This document shows positions 1 to 10,456 of a stretch of 64,000 nt of DNA, piece after piece. The translations under genes were made by a program, and so were the position numbers. The notes beneath the pieces were generated by a model that saw only the letters and a list, made by a program, of their open reading frames with translations, did no database searches and was not told the origin of the DNA. The stretch lies in the NCBI GenBank assembly GCA_949592205.1, contig CATIUR010000002.1, positions 134,862,090 through 134,926,089 on the forward strand. The letters run 5' to 3'. The DNA is from Helichrysum umbraculigerum. Its lineage: Eukaryota; Streptophyta; Magnoliopsida; Asterales; Asteraceae. Within the stretch, counting starts at the first letter, position 1, and each line of letters starts with the position of its first letter.

Positions 1-687
1 GAGTTTTCGTACAACAATAGCTACCATACCAGTATTGGAGCTGCACCTTTTGAGGCACTGTACGGTCGTAAGTGCCGCTCACCTATCTGTTGGACCGAAG
101 TTGGGGATAGCCAACTCACGGGTCCGGAAATCATTCACGAAACAACCGAGAAAATAGTCGAGATTCAAAACAAACTCAAAGCCGCACGTGATCGTCAGAA
201 AAGTTATGCTGACGTGAGACGCAAACCACTCTAGTTCCAAGTTGGGGATCGAGTACTACTCAAAGTTTCACCTTGGAAAGGTGTCATTCGTTTCGGCAAA
301 CGCGGTAAACTAAACCCAAGATACATTGGACCTTTTGAGATCCTCGAAAGGATAGGTCCAGTGGCATATCGATTGCAGCTGCCGTCCGAACTCAGCAGCG
401 TGCATCCCACTTTTCACATTTCAAATTTGAAAAAGTGTCTGTCTGATGAGACACTTATCATCCCACTCGATGAGATTCGAGTCGATAACAAGCTTCACTT
501 CATTGAGGAACCCGCTGAAATCATGGACCGTGAGGTCAAACAACTCAAGCAAAGTCGTATTCCCATCGTAAAGGTCAGGTGGAATTCGCGGCGTGGTACG
601 GAATTCACCTGGGAACGGGAGGACCAGATGCGACTCAAGTATCCTCAGTTATTCATTGACTCCACATCAAACCCGACTACAAACTAA
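1..687 (+). pseudogene. chromovirus polyprotein C-terminus: integrase end plus chromodomain, with stop codon
   Basis: Frame 1 reads from the window edge as the end of a Ty3/gypsy integrase (YGRKCRSPICW at about codons 21-31, then GDRVLLKVSPWKG, then HPTFHISNLKKC), which would insert element DNA into chromatin. The last 50 or so codons form a chromodomain-like segment (EIMDREVKQL, KVRWNSRRGTEFTWE, MRLKYPQLF) that in chromoviruses directs integration. A TAG at 232-234 interrupts the frame where the family usually has Glu (KPLEF), so this copy cannot make the full protein. Everything downstream of the stop to the terminator at 685-687 is open. Lineage call (Tekay/Del) rests on this C-terminus and on the LTR style. 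Confidence 0.85.
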
Positions 688-710
688 ATTTCAGGACGAA
701 ATTCTTCTAA

Positions 711-720
711 CAGGGGAGAA
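711..720 (+). other. polypurine tract of the Tekay element
   Basis: The run CAGGGGAGAA abuts the TG that opens the 3' LTR at 721, the expected position of the plus-strand primer. Its place directly before TGTGACACCC fixes the LTR start. Confidence 0.75.
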
Positions 721-3347
721 TGTGACACCCGGCAAATTAGGACTAGAAATTAGTGCCTAATCAAGTTTTAATACATGTAATTAGTTTTGTGTTAGGCTAA
801 TTTGTGTATCAAGTCATATATATTGTTGAATATATACAAGTATGCGATTTGATTAAATCGTACAAGTTTCAAATCGAATGTAATTCGATGCAATTAATAC
901 GGACGTTGGCGAACAATTTAATTAAATAGTATAAACGTTATTTGATAACACGATTATATCCAAAGTATTATTTTATATAATATTTCATATTCATTTTGAA
1001 TCATACAATCAATGGTCACGCAATTAAAATAATAAACGCGCAAACAAAACAAAACCCAATCTATATTTCATAACTCAACTATTAAATAATTGATGAAATA
1101 CTTCGATAAAAATGTTGAGTAAATAATTGCGTTTTATGTCCCATAATTAAATAAGTATAAAACTATTTAAACGATAAAACGATCGGATAAACGAACACCG
1201 CATGGGGCACGATTGCAGGAGCTGAGGAAGTGAGGCTTTCATCAAAACCCCACTCCCTCCCTCCTTTTTCCTCATTTTCACCTCCCACTTTTACTCTCTT
1301 TCTTCATTTTTCTCTCAAAAACCCCCAAACCCCAACCACCTTAAATCGCCAAATTACACCACCAAACGCCGCCGAAATCTCGAAGCTCGTTGGAGAAAAA
1401 CAACCACCACGCAACGATCTACAACTCTATCTTTTCGGAATTTCATTTCGACACTTTGTAAGTTTCCGACAAAAACCCGAAACTCTCCGATTTCATTCAT
1501 TTTTACGTGTTTGTTGTTTATATAAGTTGATAATGTCCATATATGGGTTGGGTAAAAGATTTGGGCCGACCGGTGGCCGGAAAACTCAATTTTTGACAAA
1601 AAGTCCGTCATCAGACTTAAGTGTCGCAACGATGACTGCAGTATAGCGTCACTTCGTGCGTCACTTAAGTAACGCATTGAGTGTCGCTAAAAGCCCTAAT
1701 TTTGCGTCACTTGCCTAAGTGCCGCATAAAACCCTCTTTTCCCGACACTTGCCTAAGTGTCGCGAATTCAATAACCGTCACTATAATCCGACACTTATAG
1801 CGTCACTTGCTTAAGTGACCCCTATAATCGAGAACAGATTTCATCCGTCACTAACCTTAGTGACTCATGACCTTTATACCGACACTTACAACCGACACTT
1901 CCTTAAGTGTCGCCCTCTATGCGTCACTTGCACAAGTGACGCCATTAATCAGAATCCGTCATTTCATGCGACACTTCCTAAGTGTCGCCTAAACCCTTGA
2001 GTGTCGCTATAAGTGACGCTAAAAACAGAATGTTTACAACTCATTTTTACTATGTGTCGAGACCAAAATTTTATCACCTGATTTCACTCAAATTCAAGTC
2101 CAGATGCGTTTTTCACCAAAGCAATTTAATTGAAATAAAAAATTTTCGAGCTGACCTGGCGTCTTGACCCCAGCTAGGGGCCAGCCCCTTGGACCCCGCC
2201 AGGGGTTGCCACCCCTGGAACCCCGCTAACCAGGGGCGCTGCCCCCGGACCCCCGTACCAAATTTACTACTTCATTAAGTACAATGAAATTAATTTAGAG
2301 ATTATTATTATCTTCACAAACCGTCACCAACGAGCCGTACACGTTTTCAAACAATCAACCAAATCGTAGTAATTTGGACAAGTCGATCAACCAAATCGGG
2401 GTAATTTGGACATTATAGTGGACAAACAACTACAAAGGTATTCTTCGTAAATGCCTAATCAATTAATAACCATCGCGCGTATTGGACGCCCTCAGGTTAC
2501 AAGTCTTCGGACATCAATTCACAGCTAATCAATTCAAGTTATTTCGATAAACACTCAAGGCTCAGGTGAGTCTCATGGCCCCTATTTTACCGCTTTTCAA
2601 TCAGGGGTGTGATATTATTGCTCGTTTTGTTTTACAATTTGAACGCAAGTACAAGTCCAATCAAATACTACATGAGTTTCAAGCTAATCAATTTAAAGCC
2701 CTCCATAGCATAGTCTGGTAATACGTAGTAGCGTGAATGTTAGTATATGATATCATATAGCATTGACAATCCTCGTCCGGGTTAGCACGCACTAACTGGT
2801 CAAACGGACGTATTAGCATTTGGGAAGACGAGTGTAGATTAGGCACTCGTAGGAGGCACCTCAGTTGGGTTTCCTTAATTGGACCTGACACTCAAGTTAA
2901 GCTCAGACTATGTGCTCATGGCTGTATAACTTTTATTTTGCTTAATTGCACTTTAAATTCAATTATAAATCTTGCGGTTCATACAATTATGTGTTGACAT
3001 ACTAACCTGTGAGCTCACCAGCGTTTCGCTGACCCATTTTAGCATGTATCACAGGTAACCAGCAGTAGGTTGGACTGCTCAATCAGGATCAATTAGCTCG
3101 AGTCAGCATGCAAACAATCAGAGATTTAGCTGCATTATTATATTTTGTATAGATTAATTATGTACTTAAATCTCTCAATTTCAACCGAGCTAATGTAACT
3201 ATATTTTTGATGTAAACTTTGATTTTATCAATACAAGTTGTAAAACGACGCATATAGAGTCGTTCATTATATCTTATGTGCTATGATTATTGATTAGTAA
3301 CACCCAAATTTGTGCTTCCGCTCAACAATAAATTTGGGGGTGTTACA
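721..3347 (+). repeat. 3' LTR of the Tekay element (about 2.6 kb)
   Basis: The LTR starts TGTGACACCC and ends GGGTGTTACA, nearly perfect inverted ends with the TG...CA signature. Inside are a TATA-like AGTATAAAAC near 1154, a pyrimidine-rich stretch at about 1240-1330, an array of short GTCACTT/GACACTT motifs (1619-2019), a GC-rich block of CCAGGGG-type repeats near 2165-2262, and a perfect splice-donor-like CAG|GTGAGT at 2563-2571. The ORFs in the track-like positions here have no protein signature. The five bases after it are GTTTC, a possible target duplication whose partner is outside the window. Confidence 0.85.
1619..2019. repeat. array of about two dozen AAGTG(T/A)CG / CG(T/A)CACTT motifs
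   Basis: Within the Tekay LTR, about 400 bp hold roughly 24 copies of an 8-9 bp motif in both orientations, many paired head to head (for example CGACACTTGCC followed by AAGTGTCGC at 1741-1757, and GCGTCACTTGC then AAGTGACGC near 1921-1942). Two sub-families, GTCACTT and GACACTT, alternate. No coding sense. It may be a separate insertion or part of the LTR; no clear terminal repeats or target duplication were seen around it. Confidence 0.7.
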
Positions 3348-4782
3348 GTTTCTTATGCATTTTATTTGAATTCGATACTCATTTCGTTTATATTTTGCAT
3401 TTAGGAATTATCTGGAGCTTGAATCGTAATAGAAGCTGAAAACAAACGAGAATTGAAGAGAAGAAGCTAAATTGTGTAAAGTCGAAGAATGGAGGTCGAT
3501 GGTTAAAAAGTTTGAGAAATCAATCCATACGGCGTATGGAATTCCATACGTCGTATGGATGAAGTGAGCCGGGCCGCCAGAATACATGAGTTGGATCCAT
3601 GGGCTTTTCAATCCATACGGCGTATGGATGTCCATACGGCGTATGGATTGAGTCGACAGAAACCCTAAAAACCTCATTTTGCTCTCATTTTGCATCTATC
3701 TCACCCCACTTTTCTTCCAGTCGATTTCTCTGATCAAAAACCCTAATTCCAGTGATTTTTGAAGGCAAATGATCAAAAAGAATTGAAGGCTTTCATTCGC
3801 TCAATCATTGTTTCAGTTTTTCGGTTCGAATTCATTACTTATTTTCATTTGAATATGATTATGATGTTGATTTCAATTCTGATTTTTAGTAACATAATGA
3901 GTGGCTAAGTTTTTAATACAATTGTTTAGATGATAATACTCAGATGATGATTTGATTATTGAATTGCGGATTTATATTGGTTTTTATGAATGTTTGTATG
4001 TTTACTTGATGATCCATGTTTTATTATTGATTGTTGGTGATAATCTAGCGTGATTTTATGATTAATTGAGATTGAGTTCCTTTTGATTATAGAATTATTG
4101 ATGATTGTTGATTTTAATTGATAATTATCACTAAATAGATTGAGTTTGATAGGCTAGGGTTACTTATGATTGATGATTGGTAATGAACATGATAACTAAT
4201 TATTAGTTATAAACTTTGTTGATTCAAGTTGCAAAAGTAAATCATATAGACGGTGTAGTTTTAATCTATAACACAATTCGGTGGATAACGTTAAATTGAA
4301 CTGTTAGCGGGTTGAAAACAAATTTATATCTTTCTTGATTGTGTTTAATCAGTTAATCTTGTAAGGATAACTGGTATATTTGGCATGTCACAATAAGAAC
4401 CATATATTTGCAATTCAATAAAGTGATAATCATAATCTGAGGAAAATAGTCTAAACAATTGTATCTCTTTTATCGTTTGAATTAAATCTTTTATTTAATT
4501 AAGTCATTTTATCATTTCTCTATTTTATAATTAAGTTTATTTAATAAATCATTTCTTATAATTGTTTATCAATTGTTCGATCGGAACTAAAATGTCCCCA
4601 CTTATTACTGCTTTAATTAATTGTAATAATTTCCAATTTGTTAGAAGTTGACATCCGTTCTCTGTGTTCGACTCAGACTTACTGAGCTATACTATATTCA
4701 GACCAGGTATTCTTGCCTGTGTTGTGTGTAGTAAGTTAGGTATTTCCATTTTTAAAACTAAAGCCCCGTTTACACATCATCA
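3348..4782 (+). repeat. Athila-like LTR, left end removed by the Tekay insertion
   Basis: This stretch is the reverse complement of the LTRs at 17953-19451 and 26471-27933, clearly related but more diverged. It shares the CATACGGCGTATGG palindromes (3522-3650), the AATCCTTACAAG-type inner segments, and the end CCCCGTTTACAC...ATCA. It lacks about the first 58 bp of the LTR, where the Tekay LTR is joined. Orientation is plus, opposite to the other two. It is either a solo LTR or the 3' LTR of an element whose body lies left of the window. It interrupts the U3 of the element at 4783-12939. Confidence 0.82.
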
Positions 4783-5436
4783 CAGATGTACCCTAAAGCG
4801 CGTAAAGGTCTAACACATGTACCCTAAAGGAGGTGGAGACGGGCAGCATCCGGTAGCACATGTACCAGGCAGGTACCAAAAAGGAGGTGGAGACGGGTGG
4901 CTGCCAGCCGGCCTAGTACGCCAGCCTCCCGCCCCGGTTCGCATTCTTTTGCTTGTTTCTCGTTTCGTGCGTATCTTCTTCGTTATGCGTCCGTTTTCGT
5001 CGATTATTTTTGCGTTGGATTCGTTTTTCAAAAACGAAGACTTCGATGAAAGAAATCCTTGAGATGTGTCTCTCATCTTTAGATATCTCATACGAATCAT
5101 TTGAATCTTCCGGTATACATAGAATCTTCATTCTTCATCCGTTTTTGTTGATTCTTCTTCTGTTGGATTCGTATTTTGAAAAGGAACATCTTGGATAAGA
5201 TGGATCTTGGTGATGGGTACTTTTGTCTCTAATTCTTGTTTTGATGCTTTGAATCTTCAAACTTGCGTGGAATCTTTGTTTTACGTCCGTTTTTCTTGAT
5301 TTTTCTCGTGCAACCTTGTTTTGACCTTCTTGGCATAATATCATTGATTTGTGCAGTATTTGAGTTCAAATGCCATGTATCGTTCCAGATTGAGAGAGAT
5401 ATCAATAGTAAAAACGTGACTTTTTACACGATATCA
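4783..5436 (-). repeat. 3' LTR (U3 part) of the non-autonomous element
   Basis: Matches 12244-12939 almost base for base from the sequence TGTACCCTAAAGCG onward to the shared end ACGATATCA. It has one fewer copy of a 43-bp GC-rich unit (GGAGGTGGAGAC...GGCTGCCAGCC) than the right copy. The R and U5 parts that should lie to the left are absent because another LTR was inserted at 4783. Reading frames here are not genes. Confidence 0.8.
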
Positions 5437-7053
5437 AGTATCCCACACTTAGAACTTTGCTTGTCCAAACTCGAATTTCAAGTATGGTTAAAAATAAGTA
5501 GATAATGAAATATTTTAGGGTGGAACTTTTTACTAAGGGGGTTTTGGAAAAATAAAATATTCGTGCTTCTGAGAAAGTAAGGTTGTAATCTTTAGGAGCA
5601 TGCTTTTAATCTTTGATCTTGGATACATGACTAGGCGATCCTCTCAAAGTGGTCACTTCAATCACTCAAAGTGTTTAGGGTTTCCTATTCTAGTATTATC
5701 AATCACTCAGAACGCCAGTCATGTATCGTTTATCGTCATAGGCTTGATAGAGAATCAAATCGATACCTTTCAGTGAGCGCAAAGTCAATCTAGCCACAAT
5801 CATTCTAGGAGGGGTGATGTAAGGTTTTTGGAGTGGAGTGTTAGTGATATGAGAGGGGGTTGTGTTGGTTTTTCATAGGTTTATTTTTGGTGAAGAGGAA
5901 AGTTGGAATTTTTGGGAGGATTGACGCCCTTTTCTTATGATTTTGGGAGGAGTCTTTTTCTCCATTTGACTTTCTTTTCTTCGAATTCTTTTCTTGGATT
6001 TTTTTTCGACGTCATATCCTTGTATTTTCTCTTCTTTCATCTTTGGAACTTACTATAAAGTTTGAGGGATGCTTTTGAGAGGGTAGGGATAACGTATTTA
6101 TTTTTGGGTGTACGGATGGGTTTAAGAATGATGTAATTCGATCTCCTTTTTACTCACCAGTTCGGATTCGAAATGCATAACAGGAGCAAGTTCTGATTCT
6201 AAACGTATACATCGGCACACTCAAGAATCGAAGAAGTGAAGCATTAAAAGTGAATGCTTTATATATCTCAAGATACCTCACGAATCGAAAGTTGGTTTAT
6301 TGTGTGCCTAGTCATGCGATGCTCTTTATGGGATTACTAAACTAATCTTTCAAAGGAATTCGTATTTTATTTATCCTTCTTCCCCAAAGTAAATCATTCT
6401 TTGTCTAAAATTTTCATTTTCAACATATTTTTACCTCAATTTTGAAAATATTTAAAATTTTGTGTAATTTTTTGAGTTACTTTTTGGAAAAGGATGGTCT
6501 AAAGAGCAGCGAGTTTAGAATCAAGCATATACCATTATCCATTTTACAGTAGTGTATACTACTGCTATCCCACACTTAAAGGAACATCGTCCTCGATGTT
6601 ATTCTAAGTTCTGACTGGGGTAAAGATCTCACACTTAGGATTTGAAACATCTTAGACATATTCTTTTAGTAGTGTGTGTTGGGTTTGAATCCCACACTTA
6701 GTCATAAGCATAGAGGATATGATATATTTATAACGAAGGAAAGAGACTGGTATAGAAGTACTCCCCAGTAGTTGCGTGGTATGTGTTTGTCAAACTTCAT
6801 CTTGCTGGGTTCACTCTTGATCAAGTCTTCTTGTGATTGGTCTTGTAGGTGTGAACACGTTGGATATACTTTCTTTGATGCACGGCGCCAAAAACTTGAT
6901 GCGTCAGGCAGAAACTTGGTCGTATATCCAAGTGTGAAAGATAGTCGGAGACTTCATCACTTCTTGGAATGTAAAATTACGGAAATGTAAAACACGGGTT
7001 GCCTCCCGAGAAGCGCTCTTTTAAAGTCGAGAGCTTGACTTCTTTTCTCCTAG
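5437..7053 (-). other. 3' noncoding region of the non-autonomous element
   Basis: The 1.6 kb between the coding end and the 3' LTR shows no protein signature on either strand. It has the noncoding traits of Athila 3' regions: repeated TCCCACACTTA blocks (5447, 6570, 6690) and the segment GGTTGCCTCCCGAGAAGCGC near 7000, which is also found after integrase in the full Athila element. Unexpectedly it contains a second copy of the LTR-end/primer-site junction at 6883-6906. Confidence 0.7.
6883..6906 (-). other. second copy of the LTR-end/primer-site junction
   Basis: These 24 bases are identical to 10443-10466, the junction of primer site and 5' LTR. Here they lie in the 3' noncoding region, flanked by different sequence, with no LTR body attached. 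Confidence 0.75.
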
Positions 7054-8463
7054 CTACATGGAGATGGATGCATCCATGGGATCCCCTTTGTTGATGTTGT
7101 GGGCCCTAGGTTGCGGGAAAGTATATCGAGGTGGATAGATTCTCATGAAATGATTGACTATTGTTGTAATCAATTCAAATGGACTATCTCTCGATTCTGC
7201 CTTGTAGTTCTGAAGATGCTCTGAAGTTGTCCTCGTAAGTTCGTGAAGTCCGAAGGTGATGTAATTGACTGCTTTAGTGACAGTCCCACTAGGGTCGGTC
7301 ATGGTGGTTGTGACTGTCTTAACAACCTCTCTTGGCGGTGCGTTTTGCCAGAGAGGGCATACAAACACCAAGAATTGCAGTTTTATGTCTTCATAATTCT
7401 CGGTCTTGGGGTCTCCGTTGAATCTTCTGATGGACATGCACAGGTCCTCTATTTGCCGGTGCTAATGGTTGTTGAATGGAAAGTCAGATTCTGAGAAAAC
7501 TAGAGTAAGCTTACGAAGTATCTCCGTGCATCCTGAGTAGAATATGAACTTTGTTCTGGAGTTACTTTTCCGTTGTTGAATCTCCCTTAGATGGATCGTA
7601 ACAGAAGTAGCGATATCAAGTGGTGATTCATATGTAACCCTAAAGGGTTGTTCGCGCCTTGATTCCTCCCAAACGAGATCACTAAGTTCTTCAATCATTA
7701 ACTCAATTTGTTTTTCCAAAATAGAGTTGATAACCATAGATTCGCTTTCCTTGGAACTGAGGTGTTCTTCTCTACTTAGCAAGTTAAGCAATGATGTGAG
7801 GTCATTCATCATTGAAATGTCGGCACGACTGCTCGGATGTCCAGTAGTCTCTTTCATATGCGCTCTAATGGATCCTAACATCTCCCATTGCGTTGAGGTG
7901 AATGGGATGTTAGATCTTTTAAGGGCATTGTTGATCCTAGCGTAAGTCCGTTTATGTTGTTGACAGAACTGCAGTTCAGCAGGGAAAAGAGCAAGCAGGT
8001 TGACTACGCCGCTAATTCCTCCTACTACTTTGTCAAATCTTTGGATCAATTCTTCGAGCACTTTGTGATCTATGATGGTTTGTGGTTGGTATGTTGTGCG
8101 TTTGGAATATTCCTCCAGTGTTTCTCCTCTCGTGGGATGGTTGTGGTTACTTCCCGCCATTTCTTCAGTGTTAAATAGGTTCAGTGGCGGTCTGCTTCTC
8201 TTGTTTTCTTCTTCCATCTTTCCCGTTCTGATCAATTCTTCTATCGTTGGGTTGTTTGATGATGGAGATGCGTTTTTCATCTCTTGTCCTATTCGTCGGA
8301 GGTCAATCGGGATATATGGCATGATTGCCATTTCCTTGCTAGATTTTCTTTCACTTATTGACTTTGCAGTTTCTTCGTCTTTGGCGGTCTTCATGGAGAT
8401 CATGTACATATCGGCTTGCTCTCCAGCATTTGGATTGTCGATATGGAAAGTGATGGTTTCTCC
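7054..8463 (-). pseudogene. unrecognised extra domain fused downstream of protease
   Basis: Directly in frame after the protease, where reverse transcriptase would normally begin, about 450 codons continue to a terminator at 7054. TAG codons at 8464-8466 and 7462-7464 interrupt the frame, but composition and phase continue across both. The region begins polar (GETITFHIDN), holds IPIDLRRIGQEMK and NPTIEELIRTGKM, then a charged helical stretch that may be a coiled coil (EEHLSSKESESM, EKQIELMIEELSDLVWEE), and ends in LHELTRTTSEHLQN and MRIYPPRYTFP. I see no transmembrane segment, zinc finger, RT or integrase motif. I do not recognise the family. An Athila env-like ORF is an alternative, but it would normally follow integrase and carry hydrophobic segments. 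Confidence 0.7.
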
Positions 8464-8890
8464 CTAAGACTGCAAGCTAATGGTTTGTGCGAAGACGTTG
8501 ATGATTGCTTTGGCCGTATTCATGAAAGGTATTCCTAGTATGATTGGGATGTGTACGTCTTCCGGCATATCCATTACTACAAAATCTGCTGGGTAAAGAA
8601 ATTTGTCAATCCTAACTAAAACATTTTTAGCTATTCCCCTAGGGTATTTGACTGAGTGGTCAGCAAGCTCATTGCTCATTTTGGTAGGTAGAATATTTTC
8701 TAACTCAAGCCTCTTGAAAAGCGAGTATGGCATAAGATTAACACTAGCTCCTAAGTCGGCAAGAAAACAGATGATGCCTGAATTGTAAATAGAACAGGGG
8801 AGAGTAAAACGTCCGGTGTCTCCGAGTTTTTCAGGAATGGTATTTTTCAAGATAGCTGAACATTCCTCGTTAGCGGGACATTGGGTACTT
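8464..8890 (-). pseudogene. Athila-like aspartic protease domain
   Basis: Reads GDTGRFTLPC, then LADLGASVNLMPYSLF with the Athila-style DLGAS active site in place of DTG/DSG, then YPRGIAKNVLVRI and IPIILGIPFMNTAKA, which is the usual retropepsin flap and C-terminal order. The protease would cut the polyprotein. The end of the upstream gag-side frame overlaps it (8847-8850) in another phase, so a one-base indel near 8880 breaks the link to gag. The residues NEECSAILKN expected just before the domain are found in the shifted phase. Confidence 0.8.
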
Positions 8891-10271
8891 CGGGTACCTT
8901 ATCCTTGGTTGTAAGAAGCCTTCTGAAGTACTTTTTGGAAGGAACTTCAGATACGGTATCTAGGAATTTCCTATCAAGCTTAAAAGACTTAAGCTTGTCG
9001 GGTCGTTGTTTAAGACGAGCCGGAAATGGAATTTTTACTTTCCTAATTGGTGTAGACTCTAAATCCATTGTTGATGGGACAAGAGGTGGTTCCTTCACCG
9101 GAGAAGAAACCGAGGGTGGGCTATGTGCTACCTGAGAGTCTTGAATATGGGAAGTCTCCTTATGGCAACTAGTTAGACTATCCTGAGGTTTAGCGTTAAT
9201 ACGTTGTGCTAATTGTCTTAATTGGGATTCGGAAGCTTTTAACAAAGTCAGTTGATCACTTAAGATGAGATCAGCTTGGTCTTGTCTAGCCGAGATTCCT
9301 TGAATGACTTATATCAGGGTGTCGTCAAAACTAGAGGTTTGTAAGGAAGAGGGTTTCAAAGATTGGGGTTGGTAAGTTAGTGGGCTATTCCTAGGTGGGT
9401 TAAAGGAATGGTTAGTATTGGGTGGAGTTAGATGAGAGTGAGGAATTTGGGCTGAGTGGTTCAGATTAGCACAATTAAGGCAGGTTTGAACTTGACAGAC
9501 TTGTTGTTGTTGACTTTTCAATTCCTTTATCTCCTTGGTTAGGTCTGCCACTTGCTGAGCGAGAGTTTTGATAGCTTCATTTCCGAGTGTAGTTGGTGGA
9601 TTCACTATTGAAGGGTGATTTTCACTATTCCAGTAATGGTTGTGTATGGTCATTTTCTCAATAAGGCTCTAAGCTTCATTTGCCGTACAGTCTATGAAAC
9701 TGCCTTGAGAGGCGGTATCAAGTAAAGGACGGTGATGTGGGAAGAGACCGTTGTAGAAAATAAGCAACTGGTCTGAGCGCTCAAATCGATGATTTGGATA
9801 TTTCTTAAGCAATCCCTTAAAGCGTTCCCATGCATCGTAGATTGATTCATCATGCACTTGATGGAAGTTTATGATGTTGGTCCTAAACGTGGCTTGTTTT
9901 GATGGGGGGAAATATTTGGTCAAAAATTTGGTTGCTAATTCTACCCAAGAGATTATAGAGTTAATCTCTAGTTTCTCAAACTAAGTTTGTGCATGAAGAG
10001 TGAGTGAGTAGGGAAATAGGTATAGATAGACTATGTCCTGATTAACCCCAATCGGCTTAAAGGAGTTGGATATGGAAATGAATTTTTCAAGGTGAGAGTT
10101 GGGATCATCATTTGGTAGGCCACGGAATTGACAGAGGTTTTGGACTAACTGAATAATATGGGGCTTTAATTTAAATGAGGCTCCATCGGTTTCTGGATAG
10201 ACGATTGGTCATCCTCGACCTTCAATCAAAGGTTTAGAGTCTTCAGCGAGAGTGATACGTGCAGCTATCAT
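8847..10271 (-). pseudogene. Athila-like gag, multiple stops
   Basis: The frame opens at an ATG at 10271 and carries the Athila capsid pattern: FKLKPHIIQLVQNLCQF, FRGLPNDDPNSHLEKF, ELATKFLTKYFPPSK, ESIYDAWERFKGLLKK. Gag would form the particle that packages element RNA. Stops in the same phase lie at 10209-10211 (TGA), 9981-9983 (TAG), 9669-9671 (TAG) and 9309-9311 (TAA). The stop at 9981 aligns with the Trp of AAKRW in the intact-length Athila gag of this window, so it fits a TGG to TAG change. A Gln-rich segment (QQQQVCQVQ, about 9500) and a Pro-rich tail follow. No clear CCHC knuckle was found. Confidence 0.8.
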
Positions 10272-10432
10272 AGTCTCATTGGCAGGTGGTTGACTAATTG
10301 AATGGATAAGGGTGGTAATTTCTAAAAGTAGTAAAAGGAAGGAAAAACAAAGAAAGAAGTAGGGGTTTAAGGAATTCTAAAGGTTCACTAGTAAGTAAGT
10401 TCTTCTTAACGTCTAAGGATCATACAGTTGGT

Positions 10433-10450
10433 TCCCCGGCAGCGGCGCCA
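10433..10450 (-). other. primer-binding site, tRNA-Asp type
   Basis: On the minus strand TGGCGCCGCTGCCGGGGA follows the LTR end after a few bases. This is the sequence complementary to the 3' end of plant tRNA-Asp used by Athila elements. It fixes the 3' end of the 5' LTR at 10457. Confidence 0.8.
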
Positions 10451-10456
10451 AAAACT

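Larger units (their letters stand above)
1..3347 (+). mobile_element. Tekay/Del-type chromovirus, 3' part only
   Basis: This is the 3' end of a Ty3/gypsy chromovirus entering from the left edge. It contains the integrase C-terminus with a chromodomain, a short purine-rich tract just before the LTR, and a full 3' LTR. The segment between coding end and LTR has the GGACGAAATTCTTCT-type sequence that is usual in the Tekay/Del clade. Immediately right of the LTR the sequence becomes the interior of an Athila-like LTR, so the element inserted into that LTR. The 5' half of the element lies outside the window, so a target duplication cannot be checked. Confidence 0.88.

Noticed and set aside
361..687. 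Stand-alone 108-residue gene with chromodomain
   Set aside because: The frame is open on both sides of the TAG at 232 and is simply the C-terminus of the chromovirus polyprotein.
1230..1677. Overlapping ORFs of 138 and 107 residues in the Tekay LTR
   Set aside because: Low-complexity Ser/Pro/Phe composition from pyrimidine-rich leader DNA, no motif, both strands open.
4810..5062. GC-rich ORFs on both strands (and the copy near 12253-12654)
   Set aside because: They arise from 43-bp GC-rich tandem units in U3 of an LTR; no protein similarity and both strands are open equally.
7727..8467. Plus-strand ORFs of 72-131 residues
   Set aside because: Shadows of the minus-strand coding region X.
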